From NCBI GenBank assembly GCA_963744575.1, contig CAVUUF010000014.1, forward strand, positions 124,001-188,000: DNA of 64,000 bases, read 5' to 3'. The notes beneath the pieces were generated by a model that saw only the letters and a list, made by a program, of their open reading frames with translations, did not search any database and had not been told where the DNA came from. How positions within the stretch are numbered: the stretch's first letter is position 1; every line of letters begins with the position of its first letter. Below, one piece after another: positions 40,023 through 47,523 of the stretch. Origin of the DNA: Palsa-504 sp963744575. GTDB lineage: Bacteria; Actinomycetota; Actinomycetes; Streptosporangiales; Streptosporangiaceae. The translations under genes were made by a program, and so were the position numbers.

Positions 40023-41416
40023 CGGTCCGGCTCCCCGAGCAGGGCCATGGCGACGCTTTCCAGGCGGGCCGCGCGGGACGCCTTTACCAGTACGACGTCT
40101 CCGGGCTTCAACTGGTTCGCAAGCAGGTCGAGCGCGGCCGCGCCGTCCGGCACCGCGACCGCCTCGCCGGTCCAGCCCGGTACCCGCCGGGCGCCGTCGA
40201 GCAGCGGCGCGGCCTCCTCGCCCACCGCGATCAGCCCGGCCAGCCGCCAGGCGGCGACCCGCGCGGCGAATTCGCCGGCCTCCTCGTGGCTGGCCCGCGA
40301 GGTGTCGCCCAGCTCGGCCATGTGGCCCAGCACGGCGAATCCGCGGCCGCCCTGCGCCAGGTGGGCCAGGGCGTCGAGCGCGGCCCGGACCGACTCGGGG
40401 TTCGCATTGTACGCGTCGTTGATGACCGTCACCCCATCCGGCCGCCGGCGGACCTCCATCCGCCACCGGCTGCGCGCGACGGCGCCGCCAAGCCGGTCCG
40501 CGATGCCGTCGAGGCCCAGGCCGAGTTCGGCCGCGAGGGCCGCGGCGGCCAGCGCGTTCGGCACATTATGCGCGCCGTGCAGCCGCAGGGCTACCGGCGC
40601 GGAACCGTCGGGTGTCAGCAGCGTGAAGCTCGGCCGCCCGGCGTCGTCGAGCCGCACGTCCGCCGCCAGGACCTGGGCCGCGGAGCCGGGAGCGCAGCCG
40701 AACGTGACGACGCGAGCGGCGGTGCGCGCGGCCATGGCCAGGACGCGCGGGTCGTCGGCGTTCAGGATGGCCACGCCGTCGGCGGGGAGCGCCTCGACCA
40801 GCTCGCCCTTGGCCCGGGCCACCTGGTCCAGGCCGCCGAACTCCTCGGCGTGCGCGTGGCCCACGTTCAGCACCACGCCGTAGCGGGGCGGCGCGATCCG
40901 GCACAGGTACGCGATGTGCCCGATGCCCCGGGCGGACAGCTCAAGGACCAGGTACCTGGTCGAGGCGTCCGCGCGGAGCACGGTCAGCGGATGGCCGAAC
41001 TCGTTGTTGAACGACCCGGCCGGGGCGATCGTGGGCCCCAGGCGCTCGGTCAGCTGAGCGGCCAGGTCCTTGGTCGAGGTCTTCCCCACCGAGCCGGTGA
41101 TGCCCGCGATCCGCGCCACGGGCAGCGCGCCCACCACGAACCTGGCCAGCGCGGCCAGCGCCGCGGGGACGTCCGCGACCAGCACCGACGGCACCGGGAC
41201 CGGCCGGGTGGCCAGCACCGCGACCGCGCCCGCCGTGACTGCGGCGGCGGCGAAGTCGTGCCCGTCGGCCCGCTCTCCCGCCACGGCGGCGAACAGCCCG
41301 CCCGGTCCGGCCCGCCGGGAGTCGATCACCACCTCGCCGCTGACCACGGCGCCCGGATCGCCGTGCAGCTCACCGCCGCATATCTGGGCGATCTGCGCCA
41401 GCGACAGCGGGATCAC
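40019..41416 (-). CDS. murF: UDP-MurNAc-tripeptide-D-alanyl-D-alanine ligase
   Basis: 465 residues. N-terminal UDP domain (IDSRRAGPGGLFAAVAGERADGH), ATP loop GITGSVGKTSTKDL, RYLVLELSARGIGHIAYLC, VVLNVGHAHAEEFGG, and C-terminal VINDAYNANPESVRAALDAL and FAVLGHMAELGD. I use the GTG of VIPLSLAQIAQ because it gives a GTGA overlap with murE, the same coupling seen at neighbouring joins; a GTG 15 bases upstream is possible. Confidence 0.97.
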   Translation of the reverse strand: MIPLSLAQIAQICGGELHGDPGAVVSGEVVIDSRRAGPGGLFAAVAGERADGHDFAAAAVTAGAVAVLATRPVPVPSVLVADVPAALAALARFVVGALPVARIAGITGSVGKTSTKDLAAQLTERLGPTIAPAGSFNNEFGHPLTVLRADASTRYLVLELSARGIGHIAYLCRIAPPRYGVVLNVGHAHAEEFGGLDQVARAKGELVEALPADGVAILNADDPRVLAMAARTAARVVTFGCAPGSAAQVLAADVRLDDAGRPSFTLLTPDGSAPVALRLHGAHNVPNALAAAALAAELGLGLDGIADRLGGAVARSRWRMEVRRRPDGVTVINDAYNANPESVRAALDALAHLAQGGRGFAVLGHMAELGDTSRASHEEAGEFAARVAAWRLAGLIAVGEEAAPLLDGARRVPGWTGEAVAVPDGAAALDLLANQLKPGDVVLVKASRAARLESVAMALLGEPDR

Positions 41417-43020
41417 CGGGTCACCGTCCACGAGTCCTGGTTCTTGGCCAGCCGCTCCAGCGCCTCGGCGGTGACCTGGCGGTCGTCGAACGGCAGCACC
41501 GAGCCCGCTACGTACTGGCCGGTCTCGTGGCCCTTGCCCGCCACCACGATCACGTCACCGGGTGACGCCAGCGCGACGGCCAGCGCGATGGCCGCGGCGC
41601 GGTCCGGCTCGATGATCACCCGGCCGCGCTCTTCCCGCGGCACGCTCAGCACGCCGTCCAGCATCGCGGCGAGTATCGCCAGCGGATCTTCGGAACGCGG
41701 ATTGTCGCTGGTGAGGATGGCCACGTCGGCCAGGGACGCGGCGGCCGCGCCCATCATCGGGCGCTTGGCCCGGTCCCGGTCGCCGCCGCAGCCGAGCACG
41801 ATGACCAGGTTGCCCTGGGTGACCGGCCGCAGCGAGCGCAGCACCGCCTCCACCGCGCCCGGCTTGTGCGAGTAGTCGACGAAGGCGGTCAGCCCCAGCC
41901 CGGACGCGGGCACCCGCTCGAGCCGGCCGGGCACGCCCGGGCAGGCGGCCACGCCCGCCACCGCGTCCTCCAGCCTGATGCCCGCCTCGACCAGGGCCAC
42001 CAGGGCGCCGACCGCGTTGGCCACGTTGAACACCCCGGCCAGGCCGACCGACACGTCCGCCTCGACCCCGCCCGGCCCGACCAGCCGGAACGTGCTGCCG
42101 TCCGCGCCGGACCGCACATCGACAGCCCGCCAGTCCGCGCCGTCCGCGCCGGACGCCGAGAACGTGGTCACCGGCACGGGCGCGGAACCGGCCAGCCGGC
42201 GTCCGTACTTGTCGTCGACGTTCACCACGCCCAGGACGGTGCTGGCCAGGGGGGACGCCCCCCCCAGACCCCCCCGAGAGGGCTCCGGAGGCATGAACAG
42301 CGAGGCCTTGGCCCGGAAGTAGTCCTCCAGGTCGGCGTGGAAGTCCAGGTGGTCCTGCGACAGGTTGGTGAAGACGGCCACGTCGAAGCTGGTGCCCGCG
42401 ACCCGGCCCAGGGCCAGCGAGTGGCTGGAAACCTCCATCGCGGCCGCGGTCACCCCGCGCTCGGCCATGACCGCGAACAGCGCCTGCAGGTCGGGGGCCT
42501 CCGGGGTGGTCAGCGAGCTGGCCAGCCGGTCCCGCCCGACCCGGAGCTCGACCCCGCCGACCAGGCCGGTCAGGTGACCGGCCGCGCGCAGCCCGGACTC
42601 GATCAGGTAGGTGCTCGTGGTCTTGCCGCTGGTCCCGGTGACGCCGATGAGGCGCAGCCGGCTCGACGGATTCCCGTACACCCAGCAGGCGATCTCGCCC
42701 AGCCGGCCGCGCGGGTCCGCGAGCACGAACACCGGCACGCCGCTGGCCACCGCGCGGGACCGGCCGTCCGGATCGGTCAGCACCGCGACGGCGCCGGCCG
42801 CCACCGCGTCCGCGCAGAACGCCGCGCCGTGCACGCGCGCGCCGGGAAGCGCGACGTACAGGTCACCAGGTTCGACCGAGCGAGAGTCGAGGGTGAGCCC
42901 GGACAGGAAACCCAGGTCGTTCGGTGAATGAGAGTTTCCTGCGGCGGCCAGCCTGACACCGAGCAGCGTGCTGAGCGCGGACAGCGGCCGCTGCGGCCGG
43001 GACGCAGGACGGATCGCCAC
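41413..43020 (-). CDS. murE: UDP-MurNAc-dipeptide meso-diaminopimelate ligase
   Basis: 535 residues. UDP domain LTLDSRSVEPGDLYVALPG, ATP loop GVTGTSGKTTSTYLI, SLTTPEAPDL, AMEVSSHSLALGRV, FTNLSQDHLDFH, and DNPRSEDP, the motif that selects meso-diaminopimelate over lysine. Between LFMPPEPS and GVVNVDDKYG there is an extra Gly/Ser-rich segment (RGGLGGASPLASTVL) encoded by an in-frame G/C-tract element, just after the carbamylated-lysine region. The enzyme is essential, so the insertion must be tolerated. GTG start. Confidence 0.97.
   Translation of the reverse strand: MAIRPASRPQRPLSALSTLLGVRLAAAGNSHSPNDLGFLSGLTLDSRSVEPGDLYVALPGARVHGAAFCADAVAAGAVAVLTDPDGRSRAVASGVPVFVLADPRGRLGEIACWVYGNPSSRLRLIGVTGTSGKTTSTYLIESGLRAAGHLTGLVGGVELRVGRDRLASSLTTPEAPDLQALFAVMAERGVTAAAMEVSSHSLALGRVAGTSFDVAVFTNLSQDHLDFHADLEDYFRAKASLFMPPEPSRGGLGGASPLASTVLGVVNVDDKYGRRLAGSAPVPVTTFSASGADGADWRAVDVRSGADGSTFRLVGPGGVEADVSVGLAGVFNVANAVGALVALVEAGIRLEDAVAGVAACPGVPGRLERVPASGLGLTAFVDYSHKPGAVEAVLRSLRPVTQGNLVIVLGCGGDRDRAKRPMMGAAAASLADVAILTSDNPRSEDPLAILAAMLDGVLSVPREERGRVIIEPDRAAAIALAVALASPGDVIVVAGKGHETGQYVAGSVLPFDDRQVTAEALERLAKNQDSWTVTR
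42246..42282 (-). repeat. G/C-tract palindromic element inside murE
   Basis: The coding strand has G7, TCT, G8, CGT, C6, TGG. The core is identical to the hisF copy, but it is read in a different frame (GGLGGASPL instead of GGSGGGVPPG). This shows that the DNA, not the peptide, is conserved. Confidence 0.8.
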
Positions 43021-43038
43021 GGGCTGAGAGTACCTCCA

Positions 43039-44829
43039 TCAAGGGGCGGTCAGGCGCACCTTCGCAGCTGTGGCCCCATCCGGCGGGATCTGCAGCATGG
43101 CCAGTGCCTCCTTCATGACCTGGTAGAACACCGGCCCGGCCACCACGGCGCCGAAATGGCCGCCCTTGCGCGGGTTCTGCACGTTGACCGAGACGACCAG
43201 CTTCGGGGCGTCGCCAGGGGCGATGCCGATCCAGCTCGAACCGTAGACGCACAGCGCGCATTTCCCGTTGGATTCCTGAGAGGTTCCGGTCTTGGCGGCG
43301 ATCGCGTAACCGGGGATGACGCCCCACGGCTGGCCGCCCGCCGCGTCGATGGCCGGCACCTGCTGCATGATCTGCAGCAGTTCGCGCGCCGTGTTGGCCT
43401 GGATGATCCGGTGCGACGGCGACGGCGCGGCCGGGGTGTACTTCCCGGCCGCGCCGGTGGTGCCCTCGAGCAAGGTCGGCTCGACCCGGACGCCGCCGTT
43501 GGCGATCGTCGCGTACACCTCGGCCATCTGCAGCGCGGTCACGGCCACCCCCTGGCCGAAGGACAGCGTGTACCTGGTGTCCCCGGCCCACTGCGACACC
43601 GGCGGCAGGTCGCCGGTGAGCTCGCCGGGCAGGCCGATGCCGGTCGGCTCGCCGAGGCCGAAGGCCCGCAGGTAGTCGTACTGCGTCTGCTCGCTGATGT
43701 GCCCGGCGACCTGGGAAATGCCGATGTTGGAGGAGTGCGCGACGATGCCCGCGATGGTGTACCGCTCCCCCGGCGCCCATTCCGCGTCGTGGATGTACTG
43801 CCCGCCCCTGAGGATCTGGTACGGGATGTTGTAGGCGCTCATCGGCGTCTGGCCGCCGTGCTCGAACGCGGCCGCGGCGGTGATCACCTTGGCCGTGGAA
43901 CCCGGCTGGAACTCGGCCTGCACCGCCAGGTTGGTGGTCTGGTTCAGGTCCTTGATCGTCGCCGGGCTGAACGTGGGCCACTGCGCCATGGCCAGCACGT
44001 CTCCGGTCTGCGGCTGGATGATCACCACCGTGCAGTTGTCCGCCTTGGTCTTCTTGACCTGGCTGGCACACGCCTGCTCGGCCGCGTACTGCAGGGCCGG
44101 GACGATGCTGAGCCGCAGGCTGCTGCCGTTCACCACCGGCTTGTCGTTGCTGCCCGCGAGCGGAATCGGCTGGCCGTCGGTGCCGATCTGCACCTGCTCG
44201 CTGCCCGGCCCGGCCAGCAGCGAGTTGTACTGCTCTTCCAGGCGGGCCGCGCCGGCCAGCACGCCGTCGTTGTTGCCGGTGAAGCCGACGACGTTGGCCG
44301 CGACGTCGCCGTCGGGGTAGGACCGCGCGTAGCTGGCGGTCTGGTAGACGCCGCCCAGGCCCAGCGCGGTGATCTGGCTGGTGGCCTGGGCGGGCACGCC
44401 CTTGGCGAGTACCACGTAATCCGGCGAGGTCGGGTGCTGGAGCTTGTCCAGGACCGCGGCCGGGGTCATGTCGAGCGGGCCGGCCAGCTCGGCGGCGACC
44501 TGCTGCCGCTTGGCCGCCGGGATCTGCGGCGGGTCGGCGGTCACCTGGTAGGTGGCCACGGTCATCGCCAGCACCTGCCCGTTGGCGCCGGTGATGCTGC
44601 CGCGCATCGCGGGCAGCGGGATCGTCCGGTCCCGCTCCTGCGACGCCAGCTTGCGGTAGCTGCCCGACTCCATGCCCTGCAGCTGGACCAGACGGCCGGC
44701 GAACAGGGTCAGCACGAAGATGATCGCGAGCAGGGTGATGCCCAGGCGGCGGGCCGAGTCGCCGCGGGGGCCGGCCGGCGCGCGGGACGGGGCTTGGCCG
44801 GGGTGGCCGGGCGGGACGGCCTGACCCAC
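43039..44829 (-). CDS. ftsI: FtsI/PBP3 septal transpeptidase
   Basis: 596 residues from the first start codon in this frame (GTG, VGQAVPPGHP). One membrane helix (about 29-48), class B dimerisation domain (ERDRTIPLPAMRGSITGANG), then the penicillin-binding domain with SxxK (FQPGSTAKVITA), SxN (AHSSNIGIS) and KTG (AAKTGTSQESNG). It crosslinks septal peptidoglycan with FtsW. The cytoplasmic leader is short here. An ATG overlapping the ftsL stop opens a Pro/Arg-rich leader in another frame, so the true N-terminus may be displaced by a frameshift. Confidence 0.93.
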   Translation of the reverse strand: MGQAVPPGHPGQAPSRAPAGPRGDSARRLGITLLAIIFVLTLFAGRLVQLQGMESGSYRKLASQERDRTIPLPAMRGSITGANGQVLAMTVATYQVTADPPQIPAAKRQQVAAELAGPLDMTPAAVLDKLQHPTSPDYVVLAKGVPAQATSQITALGLGGVYQTASYARSYPDGDVAANVVGFTGNNDGVLAGAARLEEQYNSLLAGPGSEQVQIGTDGQPIPLAGSNDKPVVNGSSLRLSIVPALQYAAEQACASQVKKTKADNCTVVIIQPQTGDVLAMAQWPTFSPATIKDLNQTTNLAVQAEFQPGSTAKVITAAAAFEHGGQTPMSAYNIPYQILRGGQYIHDAEWAPGERYTIAGIVAHSSNIGISQVAGHISEQTQYDYLRAFGLGEPTGIGLPGELTGDLPPVSQWAGDTRYTLSFGQGVAVTALQMAEVYATIANGGVRVEPTLLEGTTGAAGKYTPAAPSPSHRIIQANTARELLQIMQQVPAIDAAGGQPWGVIPGYAIAAKTGTSQESNGKCALCVYGSSWIGIAPGDAPKLVVSVNVQNPRKGGHFGAVVAGPVFYQVMKEALAMLQIPPDGATAAKVRLTAP

Positions 44830-45056
44830 CTGGGGTCCGCGGGCCGCGCCGAGGGGTGTTCCCCGTTCCTAGGGCCCGAACGGACCTGGCCGGGAGCCCC
44901 GAGGCGGGTACGAGGGGACGGGTGGCCCCCTCGTGGTCGCGGCGTTCCGGCGGGCCGCCCCCGGGGGGTTGCACTGCGGCGCTGCGGCGTCCCGGGCGGC
45001 CGCCGGGCCTCCCGGCGGCCGGCTTGCGGCCGCCGGGTCGGATCCTGTGGTGTCAC
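44830..45056 (-). other. Candidate out-of-frame N-terminal leader of ftsI
   Basis: An ATG at 45056 overlaps the ftsL stop (ATGA, like other joins here). It opens MTPQDPTRRPQAGRREARRP and a continuing basic, proline-rich stretch typical of actinobacterial FtsI cytoplasmic tails. The frame runs into the ftsI region out of register (227 bases to the ftsI GTG) and stops within the ftsI membrane segment. A single-base indel around 44,760-44,870 would join them. Either a sequence error or a real frameshift is possible; if neither, this is a 220-base spacer. Confidence 0.45.
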
Positions 45057-45571
45057 GGCGTGTATCCGGGCACGGTGATCGCGGCCTCGGCCCGGGACGG
45101 CTTGCCGACGATGAGCTTCCCGGTCTTCAGGTCGATGAAGCCCAGCTTGGGGTTCGGCCGCATGCCGAGCTGGCCGGCCTCCTGCGCGATCACGGCCGGG
45201 TTCCCCGCCTGCGCCACCTCGTTGGTGAGGGTCTGCTCCTGGCGGGCCAGGTTGGCGTTCTGCTGCTGCAGGCTCGTGACCCGGAACGCCCCCTGGGCGA
45301 GCGTGGTGCTGATCACCAGGAGCGAGACCAGGGCACCGCCGAGCAGCCCGACGAGCAGCAGGATGAAAGGCATCCGCGGTGAGCGGGCCCGCGGTCTCGG
45401 CCCGCCGGTCCTGGGCGCCGGCCGGGTGCGCGGCGCCGTTACCGGCCGGGTGTGACGCGGGGTGGTGACTGTGTTAGCCGGGGGGACGACCCCCCCATAC
45501 CCCCTCGCTCCTGGGGGAACCCTTCCCCCCAGACCCCCCTGGGGGGTCCGGCGCATCGTGTCAGTGGCCAT
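45053..45571 (-). CDS. ftsL: FtsL-like septum formation protein
   Basis: 172 residues. Basic N-terminal tail, one membrane helix (about 67-90, MPFILLLVGLLGGALVSLLV), then a short periplasmic coiled coil (TSLQQQNANLARQEQTLTNEV) and a Gly/Pro tail. Position between rsmH and ftsI and this topology define FtsL. Residues about 8-35 (RRTPQGGLGGRVPPGARG and GGVVPPANTV) are encoded by the longest copy of the G/C-tract element, so much of the cytoplasmic tail derives from the repeat. The start ATG is 18 bases after the rsmH stop. Confidence 0.9.
   Translation of the reverse strand: MATDTMRRTPQGGLGGRVPPGARGYGGVVPPANTVTTPRHTRPVTAPRTRPAPRTGGPRPRARSPRMPFILLLVGLLGGALVSLLVISTTLAQGAFRVTSLQQQNANLARQEQTLTNEVAQAGNPAVIAQEAGQLGMRPNPKLGFIDLKTGKLIVGKPSRAEAAITVPGYTP
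45477..45553 (-). repeat. Composite/long G/C-tract element in ftsL 5' region
   Basis: Plus-strand view: CCGGGGGGACGACCCCCC, ATACCCCC, a TCGCTCCTGGGGGAACCC segment, then TTCCCCCCAGACCCCCC and TGGGGGGTCCGG. It contains both ends found in the shorter copies plus about 35 extra bases between them. It may be the full-length form from which the hisF, hisH and murE copies are deletions. It is translated in frame as part of FtsL. Confidence 0.75.
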
Positions 45572-45589
45572 TGTCTGTGCCCCCTCGGG

Positions 45590-46561
45590 TCACGCTGCTT
45601 GCCTGATGCGTTCCGCGGCCCGCAGCCGGGCGGATGCCGCGCGCGGATTGCTGCTGACTTCGTCCCTGCCGGGACGCTCGGCGCCCCTGGTGAGCAGGCG
45701 GAACTGCGGTGTGGCCGCGTTCGCGGTAATGGGCAGGCCGGGCGGCGTCTGGTCGGTGGACAGCCGCACGAGCTCCCGCTTGACGATGCGGTCCTCGAGT
45801 GAGTGGTAGGCCAGCACGACGACGCGGCCGCCGACGGCCAGCAGGTCCAGCGCGGCGGGCAGCGCCCGGCGCAGCGTGCCGAGCTCGTCGTTCACCTCGA
45901 TCCGCAGGGCCTGGAAGGTGCGTTTGGCCGGGTTGCCGCCGGTCCGCCGGGTGGCCGCGGGGATCGCGTCCTTGACGATCGCGCTCAGCCGCTGCGTCGA
46001 GGTGATCGGGGCACGGGCGCGCTCGCGCACCACCGCGTCGGCGATCCGCCAGGCGAACCGCTCCTCGCCGTAGTCGCGCAGGATGCGGGCGAGTTCGGCG
46101 GCCGGGTAGCCGTTCACCACGTCGGCGGCGGTGCGCTGGCCGCCCTGGTCCATCCGCATGTCAAGGGGAGCGTCCTGGGCGTAGGCGAAGCCGCGCCCGG
46201 GGTCGTCGAGCTGCGGCGATGACACGCCCAGGTCGAACAGCAGGCCGCGGACGCTGTCCGGCCCTATCGTCCCGGCATCGGCGGCGGCGGCCAGGATGAC
46301 GGGGATCTCGTCGTACCTGGCGTGCTTGAGGGTGACCCGGTCGGGGAACGGGGCGAGCAGCTCGCCGGCCGCCTCGATGGCGGCCATGTCGGCGTCCACG
46401 CCGACCAGGAGCAGGCCGGGACAGGCCTCGAGCAGCGCGCGGGCGTGACCGGCGCGGCCCAGGGTGGCGTCCACGAGCACCGCGCCCTCGGCGGCCAGGG
46501 CGGGCGCGAGCAGGGCGGTGACACGGCCGGCGAGCACCGGTACGTGCTGGGCCCTGTTCAC
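45590..46561 (-). CDS. rsmH: 16S rRNA m4C1402 methyltransferase RsmH
   Basis: 323 residues. SAM-binding VLVDATLGRAGHARALLEACPG, LLFDLGVSSPQLDDPGRGFAY, DMRMDQGG, RTFQALRIEVNDELGTL, and VLAYHSLEDRIVKREL, all diagnostic of MraW/RsmH. It N4-methylates C1402 in the ribosomal P site. The start is GTG (VNRAQHVPVLA) with AGGGGAGGG upstream; sequence before it in frame is not conserved. About 165 bases separate it from mraZ, a wider gap than usual, with no gene seen in it. Confidence 0.97.
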   Translation of the reverse strand: MNRAQHVPVLAGRVTALLAPALAAEGAVLVDATLGRAGHARALLEACPGLLLVGVDADMAAIEAAGELLAPFPDRVTLKHARYDEIPVILAAAADAGTIGPDSVRGLLFDLGVSSPQLDDPGRGFAYAQDAPLDMRMDQGGQRTAADVVNGYPAAELARILRDYGEERFAWRIADAVVRERARAPITSTQRLSAIVKDAIPAATRRTGGNPAKRTFQALRIEVNDELGTLRRALPAALDLLAVGGRVVVLAYHSLEDRIVKRELVRLSTDQTPPGLPITANAATPQFRLLTRGAERPGRDEVSSNPRAASARLRAAERIRQAA

Positions 46562-46726
46562 ACGTCCCTCCCCTTCCTGGCGTCCGTCATGTGCGGTGCT
46601 GGTTTTCCGGCCCGCTGCCTTGCCGCCTTTTCCGGCCCTCCGCCGGCCCCATCCGCTCGCGCTGCCGGCTGGCACCGGGGAAGTGATGCCAGCAGGGAGC
46701 GGCGGATGGGGGCCGGCGCGCGAGAG

Positions 46727-47152
46727 CTACAGGATTCCCGGGAACACCTCCTCGGCGGCTTCGGCATACGAGTCCTCCTGTGCGGCGAGGTAGGTCTCCC
46801 AGGCTTGCGCGTCCCAGATCTCCAGCCGGGTGTCCGCGCCGATCACCACGCAGTCCCGCTGCAGCCCGGCGTAGCTGCGCAGGGCGGGCGGGACGGTGAT
46901 CCGGCCCTGCTTGTCCGGCATCTCGTCCGAGGCGCTGGCGAAGAAGACCCGGCTGTTGGCTCTGCTAGCCGGGTTCTGCGAGTTGCGGATCTCCTCGGTG
47001 ATGCTGGCGAACCCCTGCTGCGTGAAGACGTACAGGCAGCGCTCCTGGCCCTTGGTGATCACCACGCCCCCAGCGAGCTCTTCTCGGTACTTCGCGGGCA
47101 AGATCAGGCGGCCCTTCTCGTCCAGCCGGGGGGCGTGAGTACCGAGGAACAC
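46727..47152 (-). CDS. mraZ: MraZ transcriptional regulator
   Basis: 141 residues with the tandem SpoVT/AbrB-like MraZ domains: MFLGTHAPRLDEKGRLILPAKYRE and DEMPDKQGRITVPPALRSYAGL, each with the DxxGR motif. It forms a ring that binds spaced GTGGG repeats and represses the mra/dcw operon, including itself. GTG start preceded by GGGAGGTGAG. The matching repeat array lies immediately upstream. Confidence 0.97.
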   Translation of the reverse strand: MFLGTHAPRLDEKGRLILPAKYREELAGGVVITKGQERCLYVFTQQGFASITEEIRNSQNPASRANSRVFFASASDEMPDKQGRITVPPALRSYAGLQRDCVVIGADTRLEIWDAQAWETYLAAQEDSYAEAAEEVFPGIL

Positions 47153-47177
47153 GGGTGCTCACCTCCCACCACCTATC

Positions 47178-47213
47178 CTCCACCGCGCTCCACTGTACCC
47201 CACATTTCCCCAC
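47178..47213 (-). promoter_or_regulatory. MraZ operator, four boxes at 10-bp period
   Basis: On the mraZ strand: GTGGGG, GTGGGG, GTGGAG, GTGGAG, starting every 10 bases. MraZ is known to bind TGGGN repeats separated by 5 bases, which gives this period. The two perfect boxes lie inside the promoter spacer, the two GTGGAG boxes overlap and follow the -10. Confidence 0.8.
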
Positions 47214-47219
47214 CGTCAA
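47192..47219 (-). promoter_or_regulatory. Core promoter of the mraZ/dcw operon
   Basis: TTGACG, 16 bases, TACAGT on the minus strand, about 45 bases upstream of the mraZ start codon. The spacer is filled by MraZ boxes, so MraZ binding should block polymerase directly. The rest of the 47214-47523 interval, up to moxR, shows no credible ORF; it should also hold the moxR promoter, which I could not place. Confidence 0.6.
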
Positions 47220-47523
47220 TGCTTAAAACGCGGGAATCGCGCCTGTGGCCCCACTAAAGCGCCAGCTTGGAGGGGTGGCGCGGAGTGGAGGAAGATGGAG
47301 GGCGAAGCGGGGGCCCGGAACCCGGGCGCGCCAGAGCAGGACCGGCCCGGGTGGGGCCGGAACAGGGCGGCGAACGGGGGCCGTGGTGCTCGTTTTGGCG
47401 AAGAAGCCTGGCCAGCGTCGCGCGCTTGGCGAGGAAGGACGTACTGTAGCTAGACCGGCTGCGTTTCCTGACACGATGCTGAGACTGGCTGGTGGTGCGC
47501 GCCAGAGCCTTCGAGGAGGCCAT

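Noticed and set aside
42863..44974. 703-codon open frame overlapping ftsI on the minus strand
   Set aside because: Third-frame shadow of ftsI; Gly/Arg/Pro-rich with no domain.
44940..44975. Another copy of the G/C-tract element between ftsL and ftsI
   Set aside because: It has CCCCCGGGGGG but lacks the G-run/TCT/G-run part, so it is not a clear member.
47245..47523. Extended N-terminus of moxR starting at 47245 or 47476
   Set aside because: Translation there is Arg/Gly-rich, has no ribosome site, and overlaps the expected promoter region; GAGGAGG points to the GTG at 47524.
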